Origin: Curtobacterium sp. UNCCL20
GTDB taxonomy: Bacteria; Actinomycetota; Actinomycetes; Actinomycetales; Microbacteriaceae
Assembly: GCF_900101675.1 (NCBI RefSeq)
Contig: NZ_FNKG01000001.1
Span: 1,037,378-1,101,377 of the forward strand
DNA length: 64,000 nucleotides
Direction of reading: 5' to 3'
Below the pieces are notes generated by a model. The model ran no database searches. It was given only the letters and a program-made list of their open reading frames with translations, and was not told where the DNA came from. Positions 51,908 through 60,072 of the stretch are shown piece by piece (the first letter of the stretch is position 1; every line of letters starts with the position of its first letter). Made by a program: the position numbers and the translations under genes.

Positions 51908-52986
51908 CGTCCAGTCCCTTCCGTGGTCGCGACGCGACCGGCCTGGAGGCCCGTGTCGGCTTGGGTGGTGACCACCGGTCGGGCGGATGCGCGCGTCTGG
52001 AGCGCACGCCGCGCCTCCAGGCCGTCCTGCCGGTTCCGCTTCCGTCGATCGCGCTCGTCCTTCGGTGGCCGGTTCGTCAGCGCGAGGAACGCGAACGACA
52101 GGATGAAGGCGGCCAACGCGATGATGACCGCCTGCGCACTCGCGACGCCGTACTCGTTGAACGCGAACGCGTTCGTGTAGGCGGCGTAGTTCGGCGTGTA
52201 CTCGGTGTCGATCGCCGGGGCGACCGTCGACAGGATCTGCGGCTCCGCGAAGAGCTGCAGCGTGCCGATGATCGAGAACACCGTCGTGAGCACCAGGGCC
52301 GGCGCGATGAGCGGGATCTGGATCCGCCACGCGACCTGGAACGCGTTCGCACCGTCCACCTTCGCGGCCTCGTACACCTCGCCGGGGATGGACTTCAGCT
52401 GCGCCACGATGATGAGCATGTTGTAGCCGGTGTACGTCCACGTGACGATGTTCGCGATGGACCAGAGCACGCTGTTCGCTCCGAGGAAGTCCGGCTGCAA
52501 CCCGATCGACTGCAGCAGGGACACGATCGGTGACAGGCCGGGCACGTACAGGAACGACCACAGGATCGTGGCGATGACGCCGGGGACGCCGTACGGCATG
52601 AAGTAGACCGCGCGGAAGAAGCCCGGCCAGCGGGCGCTCGCCGACTCGAGCAGCAGCGCCAGGATCGTGCAGGCGATGATCATCACCGGGACCTGGACGA
52701 CGCCGAACAGGAGCATGCGGCCGATCGACGCGACGAAGCCGGTGTCGTTCAGCGCGGTGACGTAGTTGTCGAAGCCGGCGAAGCGGCCGGTGACGCCGTC
52801 CTCGCCGAACAGACCCTGACGGTCGACCGTGGTGAACGACTGGAACAGCGCGCTGATGATCGGGATGACGAACGTCAGCAGGAACAGGGCGAGGAAGGGT
52901 GCGAGGAGGATCCACGGAGCGCGCTTCTGCGCGCTCGTGGCCTTCGTGCTCGTGCGGAAGCCGTTCTTCGGCTGCGTCGTGGTCAT
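51904..52986 (-). CDS. Sugar ABC transporter permease (MalF-type) with repeat-derived C-terminus
   Basis: 360 residues, six spans, EAA loop VYEAAKVDGANAFQVAWRIQIPLI. The normal protein would end near ALTNRPPKDERDRRKRN; the remaining ~40 residues (QDGLEARRALQT..., ending VATTEGTGR) are translated from an inserted dispersed palindrome (51940-52023). The extension is polar and probably hangs in the cytosol. Confidence 0.9.
   Translation of the reverse strand: MTTTQPKNGFRTSTKATSAQKRAPWILLAPFLALFLLTFVIPIISALFQSFTTVDRQGLFGEDGVTGRFAGFDNYVTALNDTGFVASIGRMLLFGVVQVPVMIIACTILALLLESASARWPGFFRAVYFMPYGVPGVIATILWSFLYVPGLSPIVSLLQSIGLQPDFLGANSVLWSIANIVTWTYTGYNMLIIVAQLKSIPGEVYEAAKVDGANAFQVAWRIQIPLIAPALVLTTVFSIIGTLQLFAEPQILSTVAPAIDTEYTPNYAAYTNAFAFNEYGVASAQAVIIALAAFILSFAFLALTNRPPKDERDRRKRNRQDGLEARRALQTRASARPVVTTQADTGLQAGRVATTEGTGR
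51940..52023. repeat. Long dispersed palindrome inside the permease gene
   Basis: Arms GGCCTGGAGGC (51940-51950) and GCCTCCAGGCC (52013-52023) are perfect but 62 bases apart, with a nested GGTGACCACC and a third GTCTGGAGCGC. Entirely within the coding sequence, supplying its 3' end. Confidence 0.8.
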
Positions 52987-54347
52987 CGTGCCGTCCTCAC
53001 GCTCAGTCCCTTGTCCTTGAAGGACTGGACGATCTCCCGCTGTGCGAGCTCCACCGCGTCGGTGAGCTTCAGGCCGCTTGTGAGCTTGCGGCGGAACTGG
53101 TTCTGCAGGGACGTGAACGCGGACTGCGTCACGGGCGACCACGACCAGTCGACGTTCTGCTCCTTCGCGGCGGGGACGAACACCTCCTCGTTGTAGTTCT
53201 GCCCGGAGAACCACTTCGACGGCTGTTCACGCTGCTTGCCGATGTAGTCCTTCGCGGGCGACCAGCCGATGCCGCAGTGCTTGATCATCGCGTCGATGCC
53301 CGCCTTCGAGGTGGTCATCCAGGTGATGAACTCGAGCGCCTCCTTCGGGTGCTGCGAGTTCGCCAGGACGGCGGCCGTCGAGCCGCCGATCGCGCTCGAC
53401 CCGAAGCCGGAGTCGCCCCAGGTCTGCATCGGGGCGACCTTCCACTTGCCCTCGCCGCCCTGCACGGACTCGATGAGGGCGTCGCCCCAGCTCGCGCTCG
53501 TGACCGCGGCGATCTTGCCGCTCGCGGCCGAGGCGTACCAGCCGGGGGAGTAGGCGCCGGCACTGGTGTCGACGAGCTTGTCGTCGATGACGCCGTCGAA
53601 GAACTCCGCGACCATCAGGGTCTTGTCGTCGGTCATGTCGACGACCCACTCGTCGCCGTCGACCTTGAACCACCGCGCCCCGGCCTGCTGCGCGTACGCC
53701 GCGAAGGGGGACGCATCGGCGACCGGGAACACCTCGAGGTAGTTCTGCGGGCCGGTCTTCCGGACCTTCTCGGCCAGGTCGCGCCACTCGTCCCACGTCT
53801 TCGGGGGTTCGCCGCCGGCCTGCTCGAGGAGCGCCGTCTGGTAGTAGAAGCCCATCGGGCCGGTGTCCTGCGGGATGCCGAAGACCCCGTCCACGAACGA
53901 CACCTGGGCCCACGCCGCGTCGTCGTACTTCGCCTGGTGGTCCTTCGCGCCGTACCGGGCGAGGTCGACCAGGCCGTTCGCGAGCATGAACTCGGGGATC
54001 TGCCGGAGCTCGACCTGGCCGATGTCCGGGCCACCGCCGGCCGCGAGCGCCGAGTACATCTTCTGGTACCCGCCGCTGTTGCCGCCGGGGATCCAGTTGG
54101 CGTTGACCTGGATGTCCGGGTGGGACGCGTTCCAGACGTCGCAGACCTTCTGCAGGTCCTTGAGCCACGCCCAGTAGGTGAGCGTGACCTTCTGTCCGCT
54201 CGCGGCGGCGGGGATGACCGCTGCCTTGTTCACGTTCGTCGAGCCCGGCACCGCGCACCCGGCGAGGAGGCCGGTGGCCGCCGCTCCGATACCGAAGCCG
54301 AACAGCTGTCGTCGTGTGAATGGTCGTCGTGGAGTCGTCGGCGTCAT
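52983..54347 (-). CDS. Sugar ABC transporter substrate-binding protein (Tat lipoprotein)
   Basis: 454 residues of the family 1 (MalE-like) type. Twin-arginine signal TRRQLFGFG and lipobox LLAGC near residue 31 predict export folded and lipid anchoring. YWAWLKDLQKVCDVWNASHP is typical. ATG 54347 has CGAGGTG upstream. First gene of the galactoside operon; a small inverted repeat lies in its upstream gap. Confidence 0.9.
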   Translation of the reverse strand: MTPTTPRRPFTRRQLFGFGIGAAATGLLAGCAVPGSTNVNKAAVIPAAASGQKVTLTYWAWLKDLQKVCDVWNASHPDIQVNANWIPGGNSGGYQKMYSALAAGGGPDIGQVELRQIPEFMLANGLVDLARYGAKDHQAKYDDAAWAQVSFVDGVFGIPQDTGPMGFYYQTALLEQAGGEPPKTWDEWRDLAEKVRKTGPQNYLEVFPVADASPFAAYAQQAGARWFKVDGDEWVVDMTDDKTLMVAEFFDGVIDDKLVDTSAGAYSPGWYASAASGKIAAVTSASWGDALIESVQGGEGKWKVAPMQTWGDSGFGSSAIGGSTAAVLANSQHPKEALEFITWMTTSKAGIDAMIKHCGIGWSPAKDYIGKQREQPSKWFSGQNYNEEVFVPAAKEQNVDWSWSPVTQSAFTSLQNQFRRKLTSGLKLTDAVELAQREIVQSFKDKGLSVRTAR

Positions 54348-54404
54348 TGCCAGCACCTCGGTTCGTCGTCGATCGGGGTTGCGGTTCAGCCAACCACAAA
54401 ACCG

Positions 54405-54418
54405 AGTGTGCTTGCACT
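54405..54418 (-). promoter_or_regulatory. Possible operator upstream of the galactoside operon
   Basis: AGTGTGCTTGCACT contains AGTG/CACT and GTGC/GCAC half-sites with dyad symmetry, about 60 bases before the substrate-binding gene. No regulator gene is adjacent. Weak evidence. Confidence 0.3.
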
Positions 54419-54612
54419 TTCGTGGTGGTAGTGCCCAGCTGGGGCGCCATCGCTGGGCGTTCGCTGCGACCTTGGAACCGCTCCAGCCGAATGCGCGGAC
54501 GGTGGGTCGCACGACAGCCGACGACGGTTGTCGCGCGGCAGCCGCACCGGCTGTCCGACGGCAGCCGGAACGGCGACCAGCGCCACCTCCGGCACGAACG
54601 GGAGGAGAAGCG

Positions 54613-54936
54613 ATGACCGATCGCGGGAACACCACCCACAAGCCCGAACTCGACGAGCAGCTCGCGCACGAGGCGCAGAGCATCGTCCAGGGGCACGGCA
54701 GCAACAGCCACGTCGAGGAGTTCCGACAGTCCGAGGCGGTCCCCGACGACACCGACGACGCGGAGACGCTGCATGCGTCCGGGTACGACGGCGAACTCGA
54801 GGGCGAGCTGCAGGACGACACGACGAACACCGTCGCCGAGGACGACGCCGCCGGCGCCGGCACGCCGGTGTACACGACCGAGACCGACCAGGTCTCCGAG
54901 GGGAAGGTGGTGGACCATGGCGCAGACGACGCGTGA
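54613..54936 (+). CDS. Small acidic hypothetical protein
   Basis: 107 residues, highly acidic and probably disordered (EAVPDDTDDAETLH, VAEDDAAGAG). ATG 54613 has a strong GGAGGAGAAG site. It overlaps the next gene by 20 bases in another frame, so the two are coupled. Unknown; possibly a stress protein expressed with its partner. Confidence 0.7.
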   Translation: MTDRGNTTHKPELDEQLAHEAQSIVQGHGSNSHVEEFRQSEAVPDDTDDAETLHASGYDGELEGELQDDTTNTVAEDDAAGAGTPVYTTETDQVSEGKVVDHGADDA

Positions 54937-56083
54937 GAAGACCGCGCTGGCGTCCGGGCTCGTCGAGGCGCTGCAGTCGCCCGGCACCTGGACCTGGGCC
55001 TACGTCGACGCCTCGGGGAACCGCGAGGACCCCCGCCGCATCGCTGCCCTCCAGCGTCGCACCGTGTCCGACGCCCTCACGGAGCAGGGTGGCTCCGCCC
55101 GCGCGGTCGAGATCATCGAGGAAGCGCTCGTCGAGCAGCCCGGCGTCCCGGCGCCGGTGGCCCGGTACGTGCTCGTCCGCGACGACGAGCTGGTCCTGAG
55201 CGAGGTCCTGCCCGGGCGCCTCCGCGGCGCGGAGTCCATCGGGACCGGAGCGGTCCCCGACCTGCTCCCGCTGCTGGCACACCGCCCGTTCGACCTGCCG
55301 TTCCTCGTCGTCCAGGTGGGGCGTGCCGGTGGCGGGTTCCGCGGCTACCGACTCGGCCACGCGCCGTCCGGTGCACCCGAGGACGAGCAGCGCATCCAGG
55401 GCCGCACCGACACGCTGCACAAGACCAAGTCCGGCGACGGGTGGAAGCAGTCGCACTGGCAGCAGCACACCGAGGAGATCTGGAAGCAGACCGCGGGTGA
55501 GGTCGCCGCGGCGATCGAGGAGACCGTCAAGGCCACGTCCCCCCGGCTCATCGTCGTCGCCGGGGACATCCGAGCGCGCGAACTCCTCCGGGGCGAGCTC
55601 TCCGCGTCGACCCGCGCCCTCGTCACCGAGGTGCCCGTCGACCCGCGCGCCGACGACGCGTCCGAGAAGGCGCTCGTGCAGCACGTGAACCTCGCGCTCG
55701 CCCGGGTCCTCGCCTCGCGACGGCACGACGTGCAGGACCTGCTCCGCACGCACGAGGGGCGCGGGGACAACGAGAGCGTGAGCGGCATCGGCCCGGTCGT
55801 CAGCGCGCTGCAGCAGGCGCAGGCGGCGGTGGTCGCGCTCGACGCCGGCGCGCTCGGTGACCGGAAGCTCTACGCGCTCGACGCAGCGCCGTGGGTGGCG
55901 ACCGCGCCCGAGCAGGCGGCCGGCGCCGGGGTGCTGGCACAGGTCCCGGCGGTGTGTGCGCTCGTCCGGGCGATCATCCTGACGGACGCCGAGTTGGTGC
56001 TCGTGAACGCGGCGTCGCTGCCGAGCGGTGCGGCCGCGTCGGCGCTCCTCCGGTGGCCGGTGGGACCGGCGGTGCCCGCCTGA
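54917..56083 (+). CDS. Bacterial release-factor-like protein (baeRF / Rv2629 family)
   Basis: 388 residues. An N-terminal domain, then the family segment with GGGFRGYRLG and the middle DGWKQSHWQQHTEEIWKQTA characteristic of baeRF/Vms1-like proteins, then an eRF1-domain-3-like C-terminus (VVALDAGALGDRKLYALDAA). The family is linked to ribosome rescue and hibernation-like stress. The start ATG 54917 lies within the previous gene. Confidence 0.78.
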   Translation: MAQTTREKTALASGLVEALQSPGTWTWAYVDASGNREDPRRIAALQRRTVSDALTEQGGSARAVEIIEEALVEQPGVPAPVARYVLVRDDELVLSEVLPGRLRGAESIGTGAVPDLLPLLAHRPFDLPFLVVQVGRAGGGFRGYRLGHAPSGAPEDEQRIQGRTDTLHKTKSGDGWKQSHWQQHTEEIWKQTAGEVAAAIEETVKATSPRLIVVAGDIRARELLRGELSASTRALVTEVPVDPRADDASEKALVQHVNLALARVLASRRHDVQDLLRTHEGRGDNESVSGIGPVVSALQQAQAAVVALDAGALGDRKLYALDAAPWVATAPEQAAGAGVLAQVPAVCALVRAIILTDAELVLVNAASLPSGAAASALLRWPVGPAVPA

Positions 56084-56119
56084 GTGCGGTGACCGGCTTG
56101 GGTGCGGTGACCCGCTGAC

Positions 56120-56161
56120 GGACGGGAGGCACGTGGCGACACCGCCACGCGCCTCCCGTCC
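56120..56161. repeat. Variant dispersed palindrome with compensatory changes
   Basis: Arms GGACGGGAGGC and GCCTCCCGTCC are perfect complements but differ from the usual GGCCTGGAGGC at matching positions on both sides, plus CGTGGCG/CGCCACG inside. It follows the baeRF gene. Confidence 0.8.
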
Positions 56162-56197
56162 GCGCCGGTCGCTGGTCGCCGGTCGCCGGTCGCCGTG

Positions 56198-57397
56198 TCA
56201 GTCGTGCGAGCGGTCCCGCCGCGGCACGAGCGGGAGCGCCAGCAGGGGCAGGACCGCGACGACCCCGAACGACGCCGCGAAACCGACGGCACTGACCAAC
56301 GCGCCGACACCGGGCCCGACGGCGCTCGCCGCGATGAACTGCCCGGTGTTCTGGGCCCCGAGCGCCCGCCCCGACCAGAACGGACCCGCTGCCTCGGCCA
56401 CCGAGGTGTACGCCAGGCCGTTGTCCGCGACGGTGACGCTCGTCGCGACGACGAGGAAGACCGCGGCGGCGGCGAGGTGCGTCGCGTCCACGAGCGCGAG
56501 CAGCCCCATCACCACCGCGGCGCTGAGGGCCACGATGCGCAGCGGTCCCACCCGCGAACCGGCACGGTCGCTCCACGCGCCGACGAGGATCCGGCCGATC
56601 GCCCCGACGAACTGCGACGCCCCGACGAGCAGGCCGGCCGCGGGCGTCGACCAACCGAGGCCCACCAGCCAGACCAACCCGTACGTCGAGAGCGTGAACT
56701 GCGGCACCACGAGCAGGATCGACACCGCGTGGATGCGCCACAGGAACCCGGTCGACCGGTACGGGTTCGCGACGTGCTCGACCGGAGCCTCCGCGCGAGC
56801 CGGACGGGGCGGGTTGACGATGCCGATCGCGCACAGCACGGCGAGCACGGCGCACAGCACGACCGGCAGCACGAGGGCTGCACGGATGCCGGAGACCTCG
56901 GCGAGCTGTGGGACCGTGACCGCGGCGAGCGTCACCCCGAGCGGCTGGGACATCTGCCGGATGCCCATCGCCAGCCCCCGCCGCTCCTTCGGGAACCACC
57001 CGACGACGACCCGGCCGCTCGCCGCGTTGGTCGAGGCACTGGTCATCCCCGCGGCGAGGAACGCCAGCCCGAGCAGGACCGGGTTCCCGGCCGCAGCCCA
57101 AGCGGCGACGACCGCGAGCGTGGTGAGCACGAGCCCGCCGGCGATGACGACGCGCTCGCCGAAGCGGTCGGTGACCGCGCCCCAGGCGATGAGCGTCAGG
57201 ACCATGCCGAACGTCGGCGCGGCGGCGAGCAGCCCGGCGAGGGTGAGTGAGGTCCCCTGCGCGTGCAGGTACGGGATGAGCAGCGCCGGGGCGGACACCA
57301 CGAGGGTGCCCGCGGCTTGCGCGGCGACGCCGAGCGCGAGCATCGTCCAGGCGCGCGTGGGGATCGTCGGAGCTGGGGCAGTGGCGGTCACGGGCAC
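56198..57397 (-). CDS. MFS transporter (nitrate/cyanate-like or oxalate-formate style)
   Basis: 399 residues, 12 spans, MFS motif WGAVTDRFGERVVI and the second-half GAWSDRAGSRVGPL. GTG 57397 (or the second GTG two codons on). Divergent from a GntR gene, with a doubled operator between. Substrate unknown. Confidence 0.85.
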   Translation of the reverse strand: MPVTATAPAPTIPTRAWTMLALGVAAQAAGTLVVSAPALLIPYLHAQGTSLTLAGLLAAAPTFGMVLTLIAWGAVTDRFGERVVIAGGLVLTTLAVVAAWAAAGNPVLLGLAFLAAGMTSASTNAASGRVVVGWFPKERRGLAMGIRQMSQPLGVTLAAVTVPQLAEVSGIRAALVLPVVLCAVLAVLCAIGIVNPPRPARAEAPVEHVANPYRSTGFLWRIHAVSILLVVPQFTLSTYGLVWLVGLGWSTPAAGLLVGASQFVGAIGRILVGAWSDRAGSRVGPLRIVALSAAVVMGLLALVDATHLAAAAVFLVVATSVTVADNGLAYTSVAEAAGPFWSGRALGAQNTGQFIAASAVGPGVGALVSAVGFAASFGVVAVLPLLALPLVPRRDRSHD

Positions 57398-57417
57398 CGT
57401 TTCATCGCGGAACTGGT

Positions 57418-57440
57418 TGGTATACCAAAACGGTATACCA
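57418..57440. promoter_or_regulatory. Double GGTATACC operator between MFS and GntR genes
   Basis: TGGTATACCA (57418-57427) and CGGTATACCA (57431-57440) are two copies of the palindrome GGTATACC, 13 bases apart. Such TGGTATACCA sites are typical for FCD-type GntR regulators. They cover the -35 region of the GntR promoter. Confidence 0.8.
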
Positions 57441-57472
57441 TCCCGTGTCCCGCGCTACTAGGCTTGATGGCC

Positions 57473-58174
57473 GTGACCGAGACGACCGATGCAGCGCCGG
57501 TGTCGCAGACGAGCCAGCTCTACGACAACCTCCGCTCCGCGATCCTGACGCTCGAGATCGCCCCCGGGGAGCGCATCTCGGAGCGCGGTCTCGAGGCGCG
57601 GTTCCACGCGTCGCGGACTCCCGTCCGAGCCGCCCTGTCGCGGCTCGAGCGCGAAGGGCTGATCCTGCACGAGGGCCGCTCGTGGACGGTCACCCCGATC
57701 GACCTCGACGAGATCGCGTCGCTCGCCGAGCTCCGCGGCGTGCTCGAACCCGCCGCCGCCCGGCTCGCCGTCGCCCGTGCGTCCGAGGAGCAGCTCGACG
57801 CGGTCCGTGCGCACCTCGACGCGCTGCGACCGACGCCCGACCGGCAGGCCGGCATCCGGATGGGGTCGACGTTCCACCTCGACCTTGCCGCGCTCGGTGG
57901 CAACCGGTTCATCACCGACGCGATCGCCGATGCACTCACCCGCCTGGAGCGGACACGCTGGATCGAGGTGCGAACGCCCGAAGCCCGCGACGCTGCGTGG
58001 GACGAGCACAGCGCCATCATCGACGCCGTCCGCGCGGGCGACGCCGACGGGGCGGCCGACCTGCTCGCGGCGCACGTCGCCGGGACCAACGACCGGCTGC
58101 TCGCGTGGATCGCGCAGGAGCGGCGTCGGCTCCGCGGAGCGGGCATGGCGATCGTCGGCAGCACCGAGCGCTGA
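57473..58174 (+). CDS. GntR family regulator, FCD type
   Basis: 233 residues. wHTH at about 10-75 (ILTLEIAPGERISERGLEA, SRTPVRAALSRLEREGLIL), then the FCD effector domain (LRGVLEPAAARLAV, HLDLAALGGNRFI, DEHSAIIDAVRAGDADGAA). GTG 57473 is 8 bases after TAGGCT (57459-57464); ATG 57467 is too close to the -10, so GTG is the leaderless start. It should control the divergent MFS gene and itself. Confidence 0.9.
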   Translation: MTETTDAAPVSQTSQLYDNLRSAILTLEIAPGERISERGLEARFHASRTPVRAALSRLEREGLILHEGRSWTVTPIDLDEIASLAELRGVLEPAAARLAVARASEEQLDAVRAHLDALRPTPDRQAGIRMGSTFHLDLAALGGNRFITDAIADALTRLERTRWIEVRTPEARDAAWDEHSAIIDAVRAGDADGAADLLAAHVAGTNDRLLAWIAQERRRLRGAGMAIVGSTER

Positions 58175-58255
58175 CGCGCGCTTGCGTGCCGACGGCGCCG
58201 ATGTGCGTCGACGGCGCCGATGTGCGACGACGGCTCTGGAACGCGACCAGCCGTC

Positions 58256-58289
58256 GAGGCGCGGTACGGACGGACCCGCACCGCGCCTC
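58256..58289. repeat. Diverged dispersed palindrome (GAGGCGCGGT / ACCGCGCCTC)
   Basis: Ten-base arms pair exactly; the outer bases have drifted (TCGAGGC vs GCCTCCG). After the GntR gene. Confidence 0.6.
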
Positions 58290-58318
58290 CGGGCCGGGAG
58301 TGGTGAGCCGGACGCGAC

Positions 58319-58474
58319 CTACGGTCTCGCCGCGCGGTCCTCAGCCGCGTCGAGCTGATCGAAGATCCACGCCGTGCTGCCGTCCGAGTGGTCGAGCAGT
58401 GCGTCCTTGACCTCTTGCTCATCGGTGGTGAGCCGCTGAGCCAACTTGCTGCCGGAACGAGTCGACTGTGACAT
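58319..58474 (-). CDS. Small hypothetical protein, 51 aa
   Basis: 51 residues; ATG 58474 has a strong GGAAGGA site. Polar and helical (LTTDEQEVKDALLDHSDGS). No family recognised. The Shine-Dalgarno and codon use support it. Confidence 0.6.
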   Translation of the reverse strand: MSQSTRSGSKLAQRLTTDEQEVKDALLDHSDGSTAWIFDQLDAAEDRAARP

Positions 58475-58704
58475 GTGGTCGTCCTTCCCCTGTGTGTGGG
58501 CATCGTTGTCAGGTGCGGGCACCCGGCCCGCCAATGCGCTTCCTCACGGGACGTACTGAGGTTGAGACAGTGTGGCGCTCATTGTCCGCAGAACGCAAGG
58601 GGTTTCCGGCACCCGTGGAGAAGTCCCTGCTCGCTCCGTGCCTAGGATGGTGCGGCCGCCGGCTCGCGGCACGCGAGCAACGGACGTCCGACGGGAGGCA
58701 CGGC

Positions 58705-59808
58705 TTGGCCGAGCAGCGCACGGCACCTCCCACGGTCTACGACGTGGCCTCTGCCGCAGGCGTCTCCATCGCCACCGTGTCCCGCGTGCTCCGGACGCCA
58801 GACGCCGTCCGCGAGGGCACGCGCGACCGCGTCCAGGCGGCGATCCGGACGCTCGGGTACGTCCCGTCCGGCAACGCGCGGGCCCTCGCCGGCAAGCGCA
58901 CCGGCGTGGTCGGGCTGCTGCTGCCCGGGTTCGACGTCGTGCCCGACGAACGCCCCGACCTCGTGACCGACGGCGGCGTCCGGATCGTCGACGACCGGCA
59001 GCACGTGACCCAGCCGTTCTCGTCGAACCTGTACTTCGACGAGGTCCTCCGCGGCGCCGAGACCGAGGCGTGGCAGCGCGGCCTGGCGCTCATGGTCGCC
59101 GCCGGACGGGGGTCTTCGCGCGACGTGATCGTGAACGACGTCGCCGGCCGGGTGGACGGGCTCGCGGTGCTCGCCCAGACCGTCCCCGACGACCTGCTCG
59201 AGCACGTTGCCCGGCGCATCCCGGTCGTCGTGCTGGCCGACGATCGGCGCTCGCACGGCTTCGACTCCGTCAGCGTCGACAACGCCGCGGGCATGCGGAC
59301 GCTCGGCTCGCACGTCATCGGGCGTCTCGGTATCCGGTCCCTCGCCTACCTCGCCGGCCCGATCGACTCCCCGGACGACATGGAGCGGTCGGCGGGCTTC
59401 CGGCAGGCGCTCGACGACCACGGCGTCCCGGCCTCGTCGATCCGCGTCGTGCACGGTGACTTCGGCCGTGTCCGCGCGCGGGAGCTCGCGGCGCAGCTGC
59501 TCGACGCCGCCGAGGTGCCGCGAGCGATCGTCTGCTCGAACGACCAGTCCGCGCTCGGGGTGCTCGACGCGGCCGTGGCCCGGGGTGTCCGGGTGCCGGA
59601 AGACCTGGTGGTCACCGGCTTCGACGGCATCGACGCCGGGCGGTTCTCGGTGCCGCCGCTCACCACCGTGCACCAGCCGATGGGCGAGCTCGGCCGGGCT
59701 GCGGTCCGGGCGATCGTGGACCGGCTCGAACGACTCGAGGGGCCGCCCCGCGCCACCCGGTTGCCCGTCGAGGTGCTGCTGCGCGAGAGCTGCCCGCCCA
59801 CCCTGTAG
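58705..59808 (+). CDS. LacI family regulator of the Dpp-type operon
   Basis: 367 residues. HTH TVYDVASAAGVSIATVSRVL, then the binding domain with PRAIVCSNDQSALGVLDAAV and VVTGFDGIDAGRFS. It has a ~25-residue insert (around GFDVVPDERPDLVTDGG) between hinge and core. TTG 58705 is chosen by GGGAGG 6 bases upstream. The operator at 60019-60034 in front of the transporter operon is its likely target. Confidence 0.9.
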   Translation: MAEQRTAPPTVYDVASAAGVSIATVSRVLRTPDAVREGTRDRVQAAIRTLGYVPSGNARALAGKRTGVVGLLLPGFDVVPDERPDLVTDGGVRIVDDRQHVTQPFSSNLYFDEVLRGAETEAWQRGLALMVAAGRGSSRDVIVNDVAGRVDGLAVLAQTVPDDLLEHVARRIPVVVLADDRRSHGFDSVSVDNAAGMRTLGSHVIGRLGIRSLAYLAGPIDSPDDMERSAGFRQALDDHGVPASSIRVVHGDFGRVRARELAAQLLDAAEVPRAIVCSNDQSALGVLDAAVARGVRVPEDLVVTGFDGIDAGRFSVPPLTTVHQPMGELGRAAVRAIVDRLERLEGPPRATRLPVEVLLRESCPPTL

Positions 59809-59824
59809 CCGGCGTGCTGTTGTG

Positions 59825-59960
59825 ACCACTCGGCGCGGACGTGGCGCTGGCCCGCCCTCGCCGAGCGGGCCCAATTCGTCACGCTCGGCGGCGGTGGGCG
59901 ACAGGTCGTGACCTCTCGGCGAACGTGAGCGGCACGTCGTCGCCACTCGGCGCGGACGTG
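59825..59960. repeat. Direct repeats with CCACTCGGCGCGGACGTG
   Basis: The 18-base sequence occurs at about 59827 and 59943, with a weaker CTCTCGGCGAACGTG copy between. Intergenic, of unknown role. Confidence 0.55.
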
Positions 59961-60006
59961 CCGCCAGTACTCCGGTTCCGCATCGCCCCGGGAAACAACG
60001 CCTCGG

Positions 60007-60035
60007 TTGCGGAACGCGATGTAAGCGCATACATT
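60007..60035 (+). promoter_or_regulatory. Promoter and LacI operator of the Dpp-type operon
   Basis: TTGCGG (60007-60012) and TACATT (60030-60035) are 17 bases apart. The 16-bp site ATGTAAGCGCATACAT (60019-60034), symmetric except two bases, covers the spacer and -10. Confidence 0.8.
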
Positions 60036-60072
60036 GTGTGCGTACCCACTCGACACGGAGGTCGACCGAGCA

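Noticed and set aside
50976..52007. Long open frame upstream of lacZ that would make a 1355-aa protein
   Set aside because: The extra 344 residues are an Arg/Pro-rich shadow of the permease gene; TTG 50975 gives the normal LacZ length.
54348..54612. Coding sequence in the gap before the acidic protein gene
   Set aside because: Open frames there are Arg/Ser-rich, have no start with a ribosome-binding site and resemble no family.
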